Of a DNA stretch of 64,000 nt, positions 32,465-43,333 are shown piece by piece; the stretch's first letter is position 1; the number at the start of each line of letters is the position of its first letter. The translations under genes were made by a program, and so were the position numbers. The notes under the pieces were generated by a model. The model was given only the letters and a program-made list of their open reading frames with translations, ran no database searches and had not been told where the DNA came from. This stretch comes from Haematococcus lacustris (Eukaryota; Chlorophyta; Chlorophyceae; Chlamydomonadales; Haematococcaceae): contig JASKMD010000001.1 in NCBI GenBank assembly GCA_030144725.1, positions 622,702-686,701 on the forward strand, given 5' to 3'.

Positions 32465-35400
32465 CTAGCGGTCCGCGTCATCGGCATCACCGGCCTCCGC
32501 GGCGGGCAGCGGCTCCGGCACCCGTTGCTCGGCTTCTGGGTCGGGCTCTTGCACATGCTCCGCGAGCTGCGTTGCCAGGCTGCCCCAGTCGCCGAGATGC
32601 AGCTCTGGGTGCGACTGAACTCGAGCTACCAGCTCTGGCAGCGACATGGGTAGTGCAGCTAGCGCGGCCCTTGCCTGTAAACGCGGTGCAGCATTGGAAT
32701 GTAGATGCGCAGCGTGTGCCATCGCTGTCATCAACAAGACGTGATCAATGCAGTACAGCTCAAAACCAGCATGACGGGTGCACCCAATCGCTCAACTCCT
32801 CCACAAGGGAGAAGTGGGCTTGCACCTGGTGAGAACTGGCTAGTAACAGCTGCAGTCCAGCACAACCAGCAACACCCCTCCCCGGGACCACGAGGGCCCC
32901 CCCCTCCCGACCCTCCTCCAACCTGTGCCTCGTGCTCCTCATAGCCAGCGTCGGGGCTGTCCACAGCCCCCAGCAGCCACGCCCTGCTGCACCACCACAG
33001 GGCCACCAGCTGCTGCAGGCTGACGTCACCCAGCTCCTCCTGGGCAAGGTGTGGCCACACCAGCAAGGAGGGTCAGCAGCAGCAGCTGCTGTCACCACCA
33101 CGCCGGGGACCCCCTACCCCACACCCCACCTGGCTGCAAGCCTTCACCAGGGCCATGCATGCCACTGGCACACCTCACTGCGCCTCTTTACACCCTGACA
33201 ACCACCCACAAACCGTATATTCCCCACACACAGCCCTCCCCCTCCCCCTCCCCTTCCCCCTCCCGTCTCCATCCCAGCAATCCCTATCTCACAGTGGAGC
33301 AGCCTAGCTTGACCAGGGCAGTGGCAGCGTCCCGCGCCTCGTAGCGGTCGAGGAGGGGGGCGGTGACCATGGCCTTGAGGGCAGGCAGGGCCTGGTGGCG
33401 CAGCACCAGCCGCACCTCAGCGTCCTGCGCTGGGCAGCGGGGCGCAGGGAAGGGAAGGGTGGCAGGCAGCCACCCAGCAGCATCACGGCTGGGGCAGCAG
33501 TAGGTGACACAGCAACCTGGTTAAAGGCAGCCATGACGAGGGCGGCCCATGCCCAGCCCACATGCCCCACGCCCCATGTTCGTGTGCATGCCGTTGGCAG
33601 AGCAAAGCTAGGTGTGCTGCAGCACATAGGAATCCTGTTTGCGGCACAGCGGCACAGCCAGCACTACAGTGAGGCAGTTGTTTAGCTGCACCTAGCAGGT
33701 CAGGCAAGAGCAGGGGGCTCTGCGTGAGGCTCCCATGACCTCACCTCTCACACGCAACCCCTGCCCTCCCCTCCCCTGAGTGTGGCCACACTCCCCGCCT
33801 CCACCCCAGCCTCCACCCGCCTCCACCCCAGCCTCCACCCGCCTCCACCCCCCGCCTCCACCCCCCGCCATCCCCGCCTCCACCCCAGCCTCCGCTGCAG
33901 CTGACCTGCGCCAGCACTGACAGTGTGGCCACCGCCCGGTCCCGGCCGTACCCGTACTCCTCCCTAGGAGTGGACACGATCTGCACCCGCACACCACAAG
34001 GGGCGCAGTGCAGCCACCCAGGCAAGACCTGGCAGCCTGGCAGGACCCAGGCAGGACCCAGGCAGGAAACACTAGGTTGGGTGTCGCCCAGGCTGGGCAG
34101 GCTAGGCTGGGTGTGCCAGGTGGTCAAGAGCATCCAGGGCCTCTGGCCACACGCCGGGTGGGAGGGGGAGGGCAGTGTTGGGAGCCTGGGGGTCGGCGCT
34201 GGCTGGTGAGGGAGGGGCAGCAGACAGAGTGCCTTACATAGCTTAGCTTGGGTGGTGGGTGTGGTCATGAAGATGGTGCTGAAGGGTGGTGGTTGCTGAC
34301 CCTGCCTGCTGGTGGCACTGACCCTGATGAGGGCAGGGACTCCGCCTGCCTGCTGAATGGCTTGACGCGCCGCAGGGCCAGTGCGGCTGATGTTGTACAG
34401 CAACCGGGTGGCGGCCTGCATGGGGGCGGGCAGTGGCAGCTGTTGGTCTGGCTATGTGCCCAAGGCGTTGAGGGAAGATGTAGACGTGGCCTGTGAGTGG
34501 CCTGACTGAGTAGTTGGGCCTGTCAGGGAGGACGGGTGGCCTGGGGGCTACAGTGGCAGCAGGCCAGCAGGCGGCCTGCAGGGGGGGCGGGTGGTGGCAG
34601 CAGCACATGCAGGCCAGCGGGCAGGCAGAGGGCGGGTGGGCAAGAGGGCAGGAGGGAGGGACAGGGGCCGGTGTGGCTGTGACAGGGGCAGGCAGGTGGG
34701 AGTTGCGATGGGCCATCAATGAGGGGCTGGTACGGTCAGGGCACATGGGCGTGGCGTGGAATGGGGTGGGGTGGCGTTGGAGAGGGCGTGGGCGGGGAGT
34801 GGCAGGGCGGGAGAGGGTGGAGGCGGTGAGACATGCTTGCTGAATGCCAGCCCATAGGGTACCATGGAGCAGTGTGAGGCACAAGCACTGCATGCTGGCA
34901 GGTTGTGCCACCCTGGCCAGTCGGTGCCAGCAGGTAGGTGTGGAGTTGAGGCAGGCGCGGCCACCCTGACCTGTGAGGTGTAGTTGGCGGGGGAGAGGCA
35001 CATCCTGCAGCAGGGCAGCGTGGCGCAGGCGGCCAGCCAGGCGCACTCCTGAGGGCTGTCGCAGGCCGCCAGGATGCTGCCCGCCAGGCCCTGCAGGTAG
35101 GGGTCGCCGTACCGGGCCAGCCACACGGCGTCCTCCAGGGCCAAGCCCCTCACCAGGGCATGCGCTGCGCTGGCCGTCAGGGGGCGGCCACCCGGGGTTG
35201 GTAGCTGTACCAGCTCAGCACTGTGAGCATCAGCCTGCCCCTCACCCTCCTGGCCCTCTAGATGTTGTCCTTCTTGCTGCCCCTCCTGCTGCCCCTGCTG
35301 CTCCTCTTCCTGCCGCCCCTGCTGCTGCCCCTGCTGTTCCTCTTGCTGCTGCCCCTGCTGCTGCCCCTGCTCTTCCTCTTCCTGCTGCCCCTGCTGTTCC

Positions 35401-36153
35401 TCTTGCTGCTGCCCCTGCTGCTGCCCCTGCTCTTCCTCTTCCTGCTGCCCCTGCTGTTCCTCTTGCTGCTGCCCCTGCTGCTGCCCCTGCTCTTCCTCTT
35501 CCTGCTGCCCCTGCTGCCGCCCCTCCTGCTGCCCCTGCTGCTGCCCCTGCTGCTGCCCCTGCTGCCGCCCCTCCTGCTGCCCCTGCTGCTGCCCCTGCTG
35601 CTGCTCTGGACCTCGATAGAGTTGCTGCTGCCGCTGATCCCCTGGCATCACACCAAGCATGGCCCCCTGCTGGCCACTAGCAGCATGTTGGCCTGACACC
35701 AGCAGCGCCTGCTGCAGCTGCATGGAGTGGCTTGATGAGGCCATCCCTGCTGCCTCATGGTTCGAACCCTGCTGCCCCTCTGGCCCATGCTGCCCTGCTT
35801 GGCCCTGCTCCTGCCCTTCTTGAAGTCCCCGTCCTTGCGGCGCAAACTGCTGCTGCTGCTGCTGTTGGTGCTGCTCTAGTTGCACCAGCGGGTCTTGTGG
35901 TTGTGGTTGACACTGTTGTTGTTGCTCCTGCGGTGGCTGCGGTGGCAGCTGTTGCTGCTGTTGTGCTTGCTCTTGTGCCTGCTGCAGCACTTCCTGGAAC
36001 AGGTGGCGCAACTGCTGCTGCAGCTCCTCCTGGAAGCGCTGCTGCAGGGCCTCCAGCTGATGAGCCGGCACCTCCTCCCCAGCCCTCACCGCTACAGCCC
36101 TCACCTCAACCCCAGGTGCAGAACTGCCAACAGGTTGCTCTCCCAAACTCTGG

Positions 36154-36232
<79 letters not shown>

Positions 36233-39007
36233 AGGCAGCCTTGCAGGGGTAAGTGAGGTAAGGTGGGGCAAGGGGCACAGCCAGGGTGGGGGTCGGGGTA
36301 GCCTCCCAGGGGTATGGGTAGGGGAGGGGTTGCTTGCCCCTTTGTTCTGGATCCCTGCCCCTTGCTCGCCAACCCCTCTGCCTCCAGCCCCTCCTGGTGC
36401 GGGCGACGCACCTGCCACTGGTGCAGGAGGTCGGACAGGTGCTTTGCCGCGAAGGGCAGGCGGGCTCCAGTGTGGGAGCGCAGCTCAGAGAGGATGGTTG
36501 GGAGGGAGGGGTCCAGGTCTGTGCAGGCACAGCTGCCACTCATCACCCCCTGACACCGCCACCTGGCGCCACTGCTACTGCTGCTGGCCTTCTGTGCTTG
36601 CTGGTGCGATAGCTTAGGAGCCCGGTGCCAACACAGGAGCATCAGCGGCAGTGGCAGCAGCGGCAGCAGCGGCAGCAGCAGTGGCTTTACCTAGCTCCTA
36701 CTTAGGCCCCACTAATGGGGCGTACCTCCCTTGTGCTATATGGGCTTCTAGTTCTCTCTTTTGGGATTACCACATGGCCAGGGTGCCTGGTGCTGCTGCT
36801 GCTGCTGTGCCCCACCTCTGAGCAGCTGTGGGTCCGGGGTGTCGGCCACAGTGAGGGGCATGGAGTGCTGGAGGCACCAGGTGTGGATGCGGTCCCGCAG
36901 CCAAGGCAGGCGGCTGACCTGCAGCGCACAGGAGGGCAGGGTGTGAGGGCAGGCAGCAGCATGCCATAATGGTGGTAAATTTGAAGGGATCAGAGGGAAG
37001 AGGTTTTGGTGCACGCCCACCAGCAAGGGTGTAGCCATTTGTTTTCTTTTTCTCCTTTTTGTTTTTTGTAGGCCTCCTGCCTTTCTTCAAATCCCTGTCC
37101 TTCCAGTGCAAACTGCTGCGACGGCTGCGCTCGCGGCTGCTGTGGCTGCTCTAGTTGACCCCGTGGGTTTTGTTGTTTTTACTGTGGCTGCGGTGGCAGC
37201 TGATGTGCTGGCAGCTGCGGTGGTAGCTGTTGGGCGGGCACACAAGATAGGGTTGCGGAGGGCGGAGGTCTCCCTCCGCGGCCCTGCTCCTGCCCGCGAG
37301 GCTGCTGCCCCCGCTAGCTAAACTCCGATGCGGGGCAATAACACAGGTGCGCCGCAGTGTGGGATGCTGTCGTGCACCGCACCTGCGCGTCCATCACCGT
37401 GGTGTTAGTGCGCGGGCACAGCCAGTGTCCGCCGCTGATCCAGGCGCGCAGCGGCTCGTAGTCGTACACCTGGACGCAAACATGGGTGAATTGTTCTCAA
37501 CCGCGCCCGACGCGTGCTGCTCTGCCATTCCAACACACACTCTCTCTCACACACACTCTCACACATACCCTGCCGCTCAGATGCTCTGTGTCTAATTGTA
37601 ATTGTTAGCTGGGACCAAGTCGACCACCTGCCGCATGGCTGCCTCTGTCTCCCCACCTGCCCCACACCTCACCACACGCCACCATTCAAGTGAAGAACAG
37701 AAGGCATACCGAGCATACACTCCATATAAACGATGCACAAACGTAAGTGAAGACAGATAAGACATGATGTTGGCAGGACACGGTGTGGATAGGACATGAT
37801 GGCATGATGACGGTGTATGTAGGTGAAGACAGATAGGAGGGGGAGTGAGATGCGGGTGGTGCAGGGAGCGTGGGATCACCTGCCGCTGCGCACCTGGCCT
37901 GTGGCACACAGCACCACTGGGTCCACCATGATGCCCAGGCTGATGGGGTCTATGAACTCCGCCTGTGCACAGCCAGGTGGGACGTGCGTGTTGCTGTTGC
38001 CTTCCAGGGGTGGGGAGGTGGTGGGGCTGAGGGGGTGGAGCTGAGGGCGGAGGGAGGGTGGGGCTGAGGGCGGAGGGAAGGTGGGGCTGATGTGGAGGGA
38101 GGGTGGGGCTGAGGGTGGAGGGAGGGTGGGGCTGAGGGCGGAGGGAGGGTGGGGCTGAGGGCGGAGGGAAGGTGGGGCTGAGGGTGGAGGGAGGGTGGGG
38201 CTGAGGGTGGAGGGAGGGTGGGGCTGAGGGTGGAGGGAGGGTGGGGCTGAGGGTGGAGGGAGGGTGGGGCTGAGGGTGGAGGGAGGGTGGGGCTGAGGGT
38301 GGAGGGAGGGTGGGGCTGAGGGTGGAGGGAGGGTGGGGCTGAGGGTGGAGGGAGGGTGGGGCTGAGGGTGGAGGGAGGGTGGGGCTGAGGGTGGAGGGAG
38401 GGTGGGGCTGAGGGTGGAGGGAGGGTGGGGCTGAGGGTGGGGGGAGGGTGGGGCTGAGGGTGGGGGAAGGAGGATGCGGGAAGGAGGGGTGACAGTGCTA
38501 GGATGGGGTAGGGGCTGTCCTATGATAATATGCAGAGTGTGGGTTTGAGCGGTTGTCAGCTCAGCCTTGTTGCTGCTGTACTGCTGGGCGGTTAGAAAGG
38601 TCAAGGGATGGCAAGGGCTGTGGAGGTAGGAAGAATGTAAGTCTGTTTGATGGATTTTCTGAGCTAAGAGGGTATGAATTGGGCGACTTAGACGACGGGC
38701 GGGGAAGGGCAAACAGGAAGCTAATGGTTAACTATCTTGTTCAGGCGTGGGCAATGACCTAGGCAGCAGACACTGGCCAGGAGGTGTGGAGGGGGCGCAG
38801 GGGGCGAGGGGACACGCGATAACTCACTGGGATCGGTACATCCTGCTCATCCTCTTCGTCGTCCTCCGCGCTCCGTCTGCCAACGCCTGACGCAGGGCTG
38901 GGTTTAAAGTAAGCGCGGGCCGCGATGGCAATGTACGCGAAGCTGCACATTGACAAGACTAAGCATGTTGTTAGCGTAACGACGCTTCGTCCGTCCATGT
39001 TGTGCAT
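32465..39007 (-). CDS. Membrane-anchored U-box/ARM-repeat E3 ubiquitin ligase
   Basis: Eleven frame-consistent exons on the minus strand: 39007-38828, 37962-37894, 37469-37383, 36918-36816, 36518-36412, 36149-34971, 34415-34323, 33980-33906, 33424-33293, 33039-32923, 32758-32465; about 811 residues. Exon 1 encodes MDGRSVVTLTTCLVLSMCSF and more, a single hydrophobic segment, then an acidic stretch. Exons 2-4 form a U-box: PISLGIMVDPVV, TGQVYDYEPLRAWI, LCPRTNT, then DRIHTWC. U-boxes recruit E2 enzymes without zinc. Exon 6 (393 codons) is largely Gln/Glu. Exons 6-11 carry ARM-like helices (LLYNISRTGPAARQAI, RAVATLSVLAQ, ALPALKAMV). The membrane anchor is inferred from exon 1; an alternative start could exist upstream. 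The final exon ends in an acidic DADDADR tail. Confidence 0.82.
34971..36149 (-). CDS. U-box gene exon 6: Gln-rich repeat exon
   Basis: The 1,179-bp exon starts SLGEQPVGSS, contains a possible coiled coil (LEALQQRFQEELQQQLRHLF) and then several hundred residues of Gln, Glu and Gly. Between about 35300 and 35520 a 60-bp unit (protein EEEEQGQQQGQQQEEQQGQQ) is repeated three times in frame. The exon ends with a more ordinary segment (HALVRGLALEDAVWLARYGD) that leads into the ARM region. The opposite strand is open but only as a Leu/Pro shadow. Confidence 0.8.
36159..36223 (-). repeat. CTG triplet tract at the acceptor of U-box exon 6
   Basis: About 21 CTG triplets (CAG on the plus strand) stand immediately upstream of the exon 6 acceptor (CCAG|AGT at 36150), serving as the pyrimidine-containing tract. 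If the exon started earlier it would encode poly-Leu, poly-Ala or poly-Cys. Confidence 0.8.
38035..38470 (+). repeat. 22-bp minisatellite in U-box intron 1
   Basis: Roughly 19 copies of a 22-bp unit (GTGGGGCTGAGGGTGGAGGG core) occupy half of the intron between exon 1 and the first U-box exon. G-rich on the plus strand, hence C-rich in the transcript. Confidence 0.9.
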
Positions 39008-39472
39008 TGTAAATGGAGCGGCGGGCGTAGATGAGTTTGAACATGTTGCAAGCAACTCATGCAAGCTGCATGTGCCAAGCAAGCTGGCCTGTTAGCAAGA
39101 GATTGCTTCTTCACTCATCTGACTGACACCAGGCTGCACAGGCATAGCTGCCAGTAGGTGCTTACCTCGTCCTACGAACTCCAGTGTTAAGGAATTGCAC
39201 GAAGGTGTAGGTCAGCCTTGTCGATCGACGATAGTAGACATGGCGTGAGAATAGGCAATACTGTAGTGATACGCCCTGTTGGTGATACGCTGGTTTGGTG
39301 AAACCCAAAAAAACGGTCCTAAAGGCCCTATTGGCACATATTTGGTGACAGCGCCTGGCTCAAACATTGAAGTGATACATGTTTGGTGACTCCTTATTCT
39401 CTACGAAGCCAAAGGGTTGCCAAGTGCAACACCTAGCAATAGCACATTGTCCACATATGTATTTGTTCATTA

Positions 39473-39914
39473 GTGGGGCAGCCGCCTTCGAGCACTAAAG
39501 CGTGTGGCTGCTTCCATCACAGCCTCATCATCCTCACTATCACTCTCGCCCTCACCGCTATCAGAGCTGCTGCTGGCTGAGCTGCTGGCACTGCTGCTGT
39601 CGCTTCCATCAGCCTCCACCATGGCAGCAGCCCTCAAAGCTTGTGTGACGATGTCGTCCTCCTCACTATCAGAAAGAGGGGGCAGGCCCCTGCCCCTGCC
39701 CCCGCCCCTGCCACGGCCCCTGCCACGGCCACTGCCCCTCCCCTGCCTCTGCCCCTGCCCCTGCCACGACCCCCTCCCCTGCTCCTGCCCCTGCCCCCCC
39801 CACGCCCCGTGCACCTCTCGCCCTCCTCAGCCTGGACCCTTTCTAGGTGCAGGGCGGCCTGCATGCCAGCCTCCACAGCTGCGGAGCTGCGAAAGCAGGG
39901 CGGCTGCGAAAGCT
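39473..39914 (-). pseudogene. Acidic Ser/Asp-rich coding remnant in the outer TIR element
   Basis: On the minus strand, 39668 to 39473 reads SEEDDIVTQALRAAAMVEAD, a Ser/Asp tract, then TRFSARRRLPH and a stop; a plausible acceptor precedes it at 39669-39670. A second plausible exon, VEAGMQAALHLERVQAEEGE, ends near 39813. A possible 5' exon, MAPKLKQSLLTSI, lies at about 51887-51810 beyond the gypsy insertion. I do not recognise the protein. It could be part of a transposase or a captured gene; splicing is uncertain. Confidence 0.35.
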
Positions 39915-40704
39915 GTCTGTAACGTGTAGTGCACGTTGTTAGCCGAGAGACCGTCTTTCAGGATGTCCCAACATGGGGTTGGTAATCTTCATGCAAGTAC
40001 TCGCTACATCGTGCACCGATTTCGGTAGCGTTTGTTGCATTGGCACCTGCGAATTACTCCGCATCTACTGGCAAGCGGCGAGTTAATCCTTGCATCAGAG
40101 CCCATGCCGGCGCAAGCGAGCGCGGACACACCTCAGCTGCTCACTATCGGTTGTTCTAGTGGTGAGTAGCGGCACCAATGAGCGAACTGCGCTTGGCATC
40201 GAGCCGGAAGTACAATCACATTTCAGCCCGCCAGGCTCGCTCCGCGAGCCTCTTATTGTTGCAGGCGGTGTTGGAGGGCCATCGTTGGGCAAGTTACTAA
40301 TCGACATTGTTGCATACGCGGGAAACGTGCGTCTCTCTCTCAGGAATGGAGACCCACATCCACAAAATGGCCTGTTGTGAGCTGACCACTGTGACTCTCC
40401 AGACTTTCGATTAGTAACTCTGTTCCTTACTCAACGTCACAACTCCGACTGAAGAAAGCATGGCAATTAGATGATCAGGACTGCTCCAAATGACTTTGGC
40501 GTGACCCTACTTTGCCTGCAGGAATGACTAGCCTGCTCCGACCGCCCGGACCGTGCCCCCTTGCACCCCCTTGCACGACCTTGCACCCCCACCCCCTCCC
40601 CAGCCCAGCATAGCCTTCCTACCTCCTCCTACCCCCATACAACCCCAGCCCCGCCCTCCCACCCCCCCCCCACCCCCTCCCAGCCCCATCACTGCCCTCC
40701 CACC

Positions 40705-42162
40705 TGTAACGGGACTCGGAGGTGCATTGGTTCTTACATTCTTGATATCTGCTAGTTCACTACTCGAGTCCCGAGGAAAGCCCCTAATGCAACCTAAGTA
40801 GCTGACTAAACCTTATCCTCACTCTTATTCAAACACGGGGATCAGCCCTACTGATCCCCTACATTCTCCCCCACTACAAGAATGTCTGGCCCCCAGACAT
40901 TGCCTACCCACAACTCAACCAAGCAAACTGAAAGCAAAGGTTGGGGTGTGGTGTGAACACAAACTGTAAGACAGGGCTGTCAGCCTTAACCATGAGGTTA
41001 GGTCCTACATGTAGCCAACACGGAAGAGTACTGATGCATGGCACACGGCGCACGCATGGGAGTGACAAGGAATGCACATAGGAAGTGCGGGTTGTACAAG
41101 GAAGTCAGCCATGAGGTAAGCACCTACATGCAGCTGGAAACGGGTCACAAGGAGATGAGTGTATGGCTAGGTCGGTGGCTAGGAGACACTTGTAAAAGGA
41201 GCAGGTCAGCCATGAGGTAAGCACCAACATGCAACTGGGAACAGATCACAAGGAGATGAGGGGATGGCTAGGTCGGTGGCTAGGAGACACGTGTACAAGG
41301 AGCAGGCCAGCCATGAGGTGAACACCTACATGCAACTGGAAACGGATCACAAGGAGATGAGGGGATGGTTAGGTCGGTGGCTAGGAGACACGTGTACAAG
41401 GAGCAGGACAGCCATGAGGTAAACACCTACATGCAGCTGGCACAAGAGTATAGGCTCATGTTGCACATGTATGGAAACATAGCAAGGCATGGCAGGGAAG
41501 TTGCTGAAGAAACATGTGCACAACGAACTAATCAGCCATGAGGGCAACACCTACATGCAGCTGATGCTGAGCTGTTGCAAAGCAGAAGGAAGAGGCAAGA
41601 AAATGACTAAGGCTTGCCTCAGCACTGAGCACTATGCAAGCTGTACTTGGGAAGTCTTCGAAGGCTCTCGAGCTTGGAAGGACATGGGGCGAGCGGTCAA
41701 GAGCGAGGAAGAGGAGCTCCAGCTCCGGAGGCAGTGAAATGCGAAAACTTGCGGCAGAATGGAGGGATTGCGGCGTAGGCTGGCTCCAGCTGGCTGCTTG
41801 CTGAGACGGACGCCGCGGAAGGCAGAGGAGATGTACAAGTCGACGAGCTTGCAGTACAAAAAGGTCCCGACGACGAGTAGTTAACTCCAGGCGTGTTGAG
41901 CAACACGGTTACGTTGAGAAGCGTGCCAAGAAGCACGCTGGTTCTAGCTGGTTCTGGCGGAGGCGGCCGAAAAGCGGCTGCCTCCCAATTGAGTAGGCAT
42001 CATTGTAACGGGACTCGGAGGTGCATTGGTTCTTACATTCTTGATATCTGCTAGTTCACTACTCGAGTCCCGAGGAAAGCCCCTAATGCAACCTAAGTAG
42101 CTGACTAAACCTTATCCTCACTCTTATTCAAACACGGGGATCAGCCCTACTGATCCCCTACA
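40705..42162 (-). mobile_element. TRIM-like short LTR retrotransposon
   Basis: 1,458 bp with two 159-bp direct repeats, 40705-40863 and 42004-42162, that look identical base for base, and a 5-bp duplication CCACC (40700-40704 and 42163-42167). A purine tract (GTAGTGGGGGAGAA on the minus strand) abuts the left repeat, which sets polarity to minus. No gag or pol; the internal region carries five copies of a roughly 102-bp unit (AGCCATGAGGTAA...CATGCA) between 41100 and 41570. Non-autonomous and very recent. Confidence 0.85.
41000..41570 (+). repeat. Tandem ~102-bp repeat inside the TRIM-like element
   Basis: Five successive units each contain AGCCATGAGG, ACCTACATGCA and, in most, GGTCGGTGGCTAGGAGACAC. 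Units start near 41106, 41209, 41311, 41412 and 41534; the last is diverged. Confidence 0.8.
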
Positions 42163-42870
42163 CCACCCACGCTACCCCCTCCTGCTGCCCCCCCCTCCTG
42201 CTGCACCCCCCTCCTGCTGCCCCCCCCTCCTGCTGCACCCCCCTGGCAGCAGCAGGCAGCTGGTGCTGGTGCTTCCCATGGGCTGCCCACCCCTCCAGCT
42301 GAGCAGCAGGGGGTCAGGGCGGAGTTGGACTCAAGCTCGACACGCAAGCGGAGGGCGGGCGGGAGGGATCGGACCCAACATATCGAGCAAGGTAACGTAG
42401 CAATGGCCCACACACCTTGAGTGGCCTTACCGAGTGGCCAGGTAGTAGGTACTACTCACGTAGCGGTCAAGCAATGCAGCAACCTTGTATACTTCCGAGC
42501 ATGGGTTGAGGGGCGTCGTTACATCGGTTTTGCGTGCCATGTGCATTGTTTTGACTGCGGCGACTGTCCCTGACTGTTTGCAGAGGCTACTGGGCCACGT
42601 CGGTCGCGGCGGTCGGTCGCGGCGAGGCCCGCATGAGCAAAACTGGCATGAGTTTGAATGTCAAGATTTGAGCCGCCTTAGCACTCAGCACACTGCACAA
42701 TATTTAATGATACATGTTTCACCGCATAGCTGACGGAGTCCTCTATCCAGGCATGTGCAAAACATAAATAGAAACCACGTGGCTGAGACGCGGCGTCGTT
42801 TTGATTACCAGGGGCCGGTTTCCTATCATTTCCAGCCATTTTTTGTTAGTTGGGGTCGCCTGACCGTCTT

Positions 42871-43103
42871 GCGTGTTGCGAGGAAAACTGCCATGGAGAA
42901 GTTTACAGGAAAACCTCGTGAGAGGGCTAGGGCTTAGAACGGGGCCCCCTGGAATCGAACCAGTTGTCCTCACAGCAGCGCTGCTAGGCTTTAACCTGCC
43001 CTACTCACTCGGTAAAAGTAATGCGCCCACCTGCGCCCGCCATAGGCAGTACACAGGTGTCGCGGGCAAAGGGGAACGGTGTCGCTCAAGGCTCGCCGTT
43101 ACA
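42871..43103 (-). repeat. 3' LTR of the gypsy element, inner part
   Basis: 233 bp that continue the LTR begun at 39918-39957. The two pieces total 273 bp, exactly the length of the right LTR, once the inserted element and one copy of GACCGTCTT are removed. Confidence 0.88.
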
Positions 43104-43333
43104 TTCACCCCCCCCAGAAGAGGTCCGTTCCGCCCAAGGAGATCCAAGGACTCGCAGCCAATACTGCTTGTTGGGGCTAGTGTGAACCATGATTGGTTAA
43201 CACACATGATAGCCAGGAGCATGATAGCTCAGGTGCAAGAATGCAACCATCCAGCCAGAAGGCTGCTCACACACACAGCACAACCCATAGCACACCACAG
43301 CACCGTAGCAGGAACACTAAACAGGCTGGGTCT

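Larger units (their letters stand above)
39958..42861. mobile_element. 2.9-kb element with 9-bp duplication, inside the left LTR
   Basis: Flanked by GACCGTCTT at 39949-39957 and 42862-42870. A 9-bp duplication is typical of Mutator-like elements, though 8 bp (hAT type) cannot be excluded. Termini are only weakly inverted (TCAGGATGTCCCAAC against AGGCGACCCCAAC). Excluding the small LTR element within it, its own sequence is about 1.44 kb. No transposase is seen. A related end lies inverted at about 48865-48945 (CCAACCCCATGTTGGGA), inside the 3.8-kb element. Confidence 0.7.

Noticed and set aside
34973..35696. Plus-strand Leu/Pro/Ala-rich frames opposite the Gln-rich exon
   Set aside because: Shadows of the CAG/CTG-rich coding repeat; the minus strand has U-box and ARM homology with consistent splicing.
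42861..43103. Initially read as a truncated solo LTR
   Set aside because: The missing 40 bases are at 39918-39957 beyond an insertion with a 9-bp duplication; the two pieces sum exactly to the full LTR.
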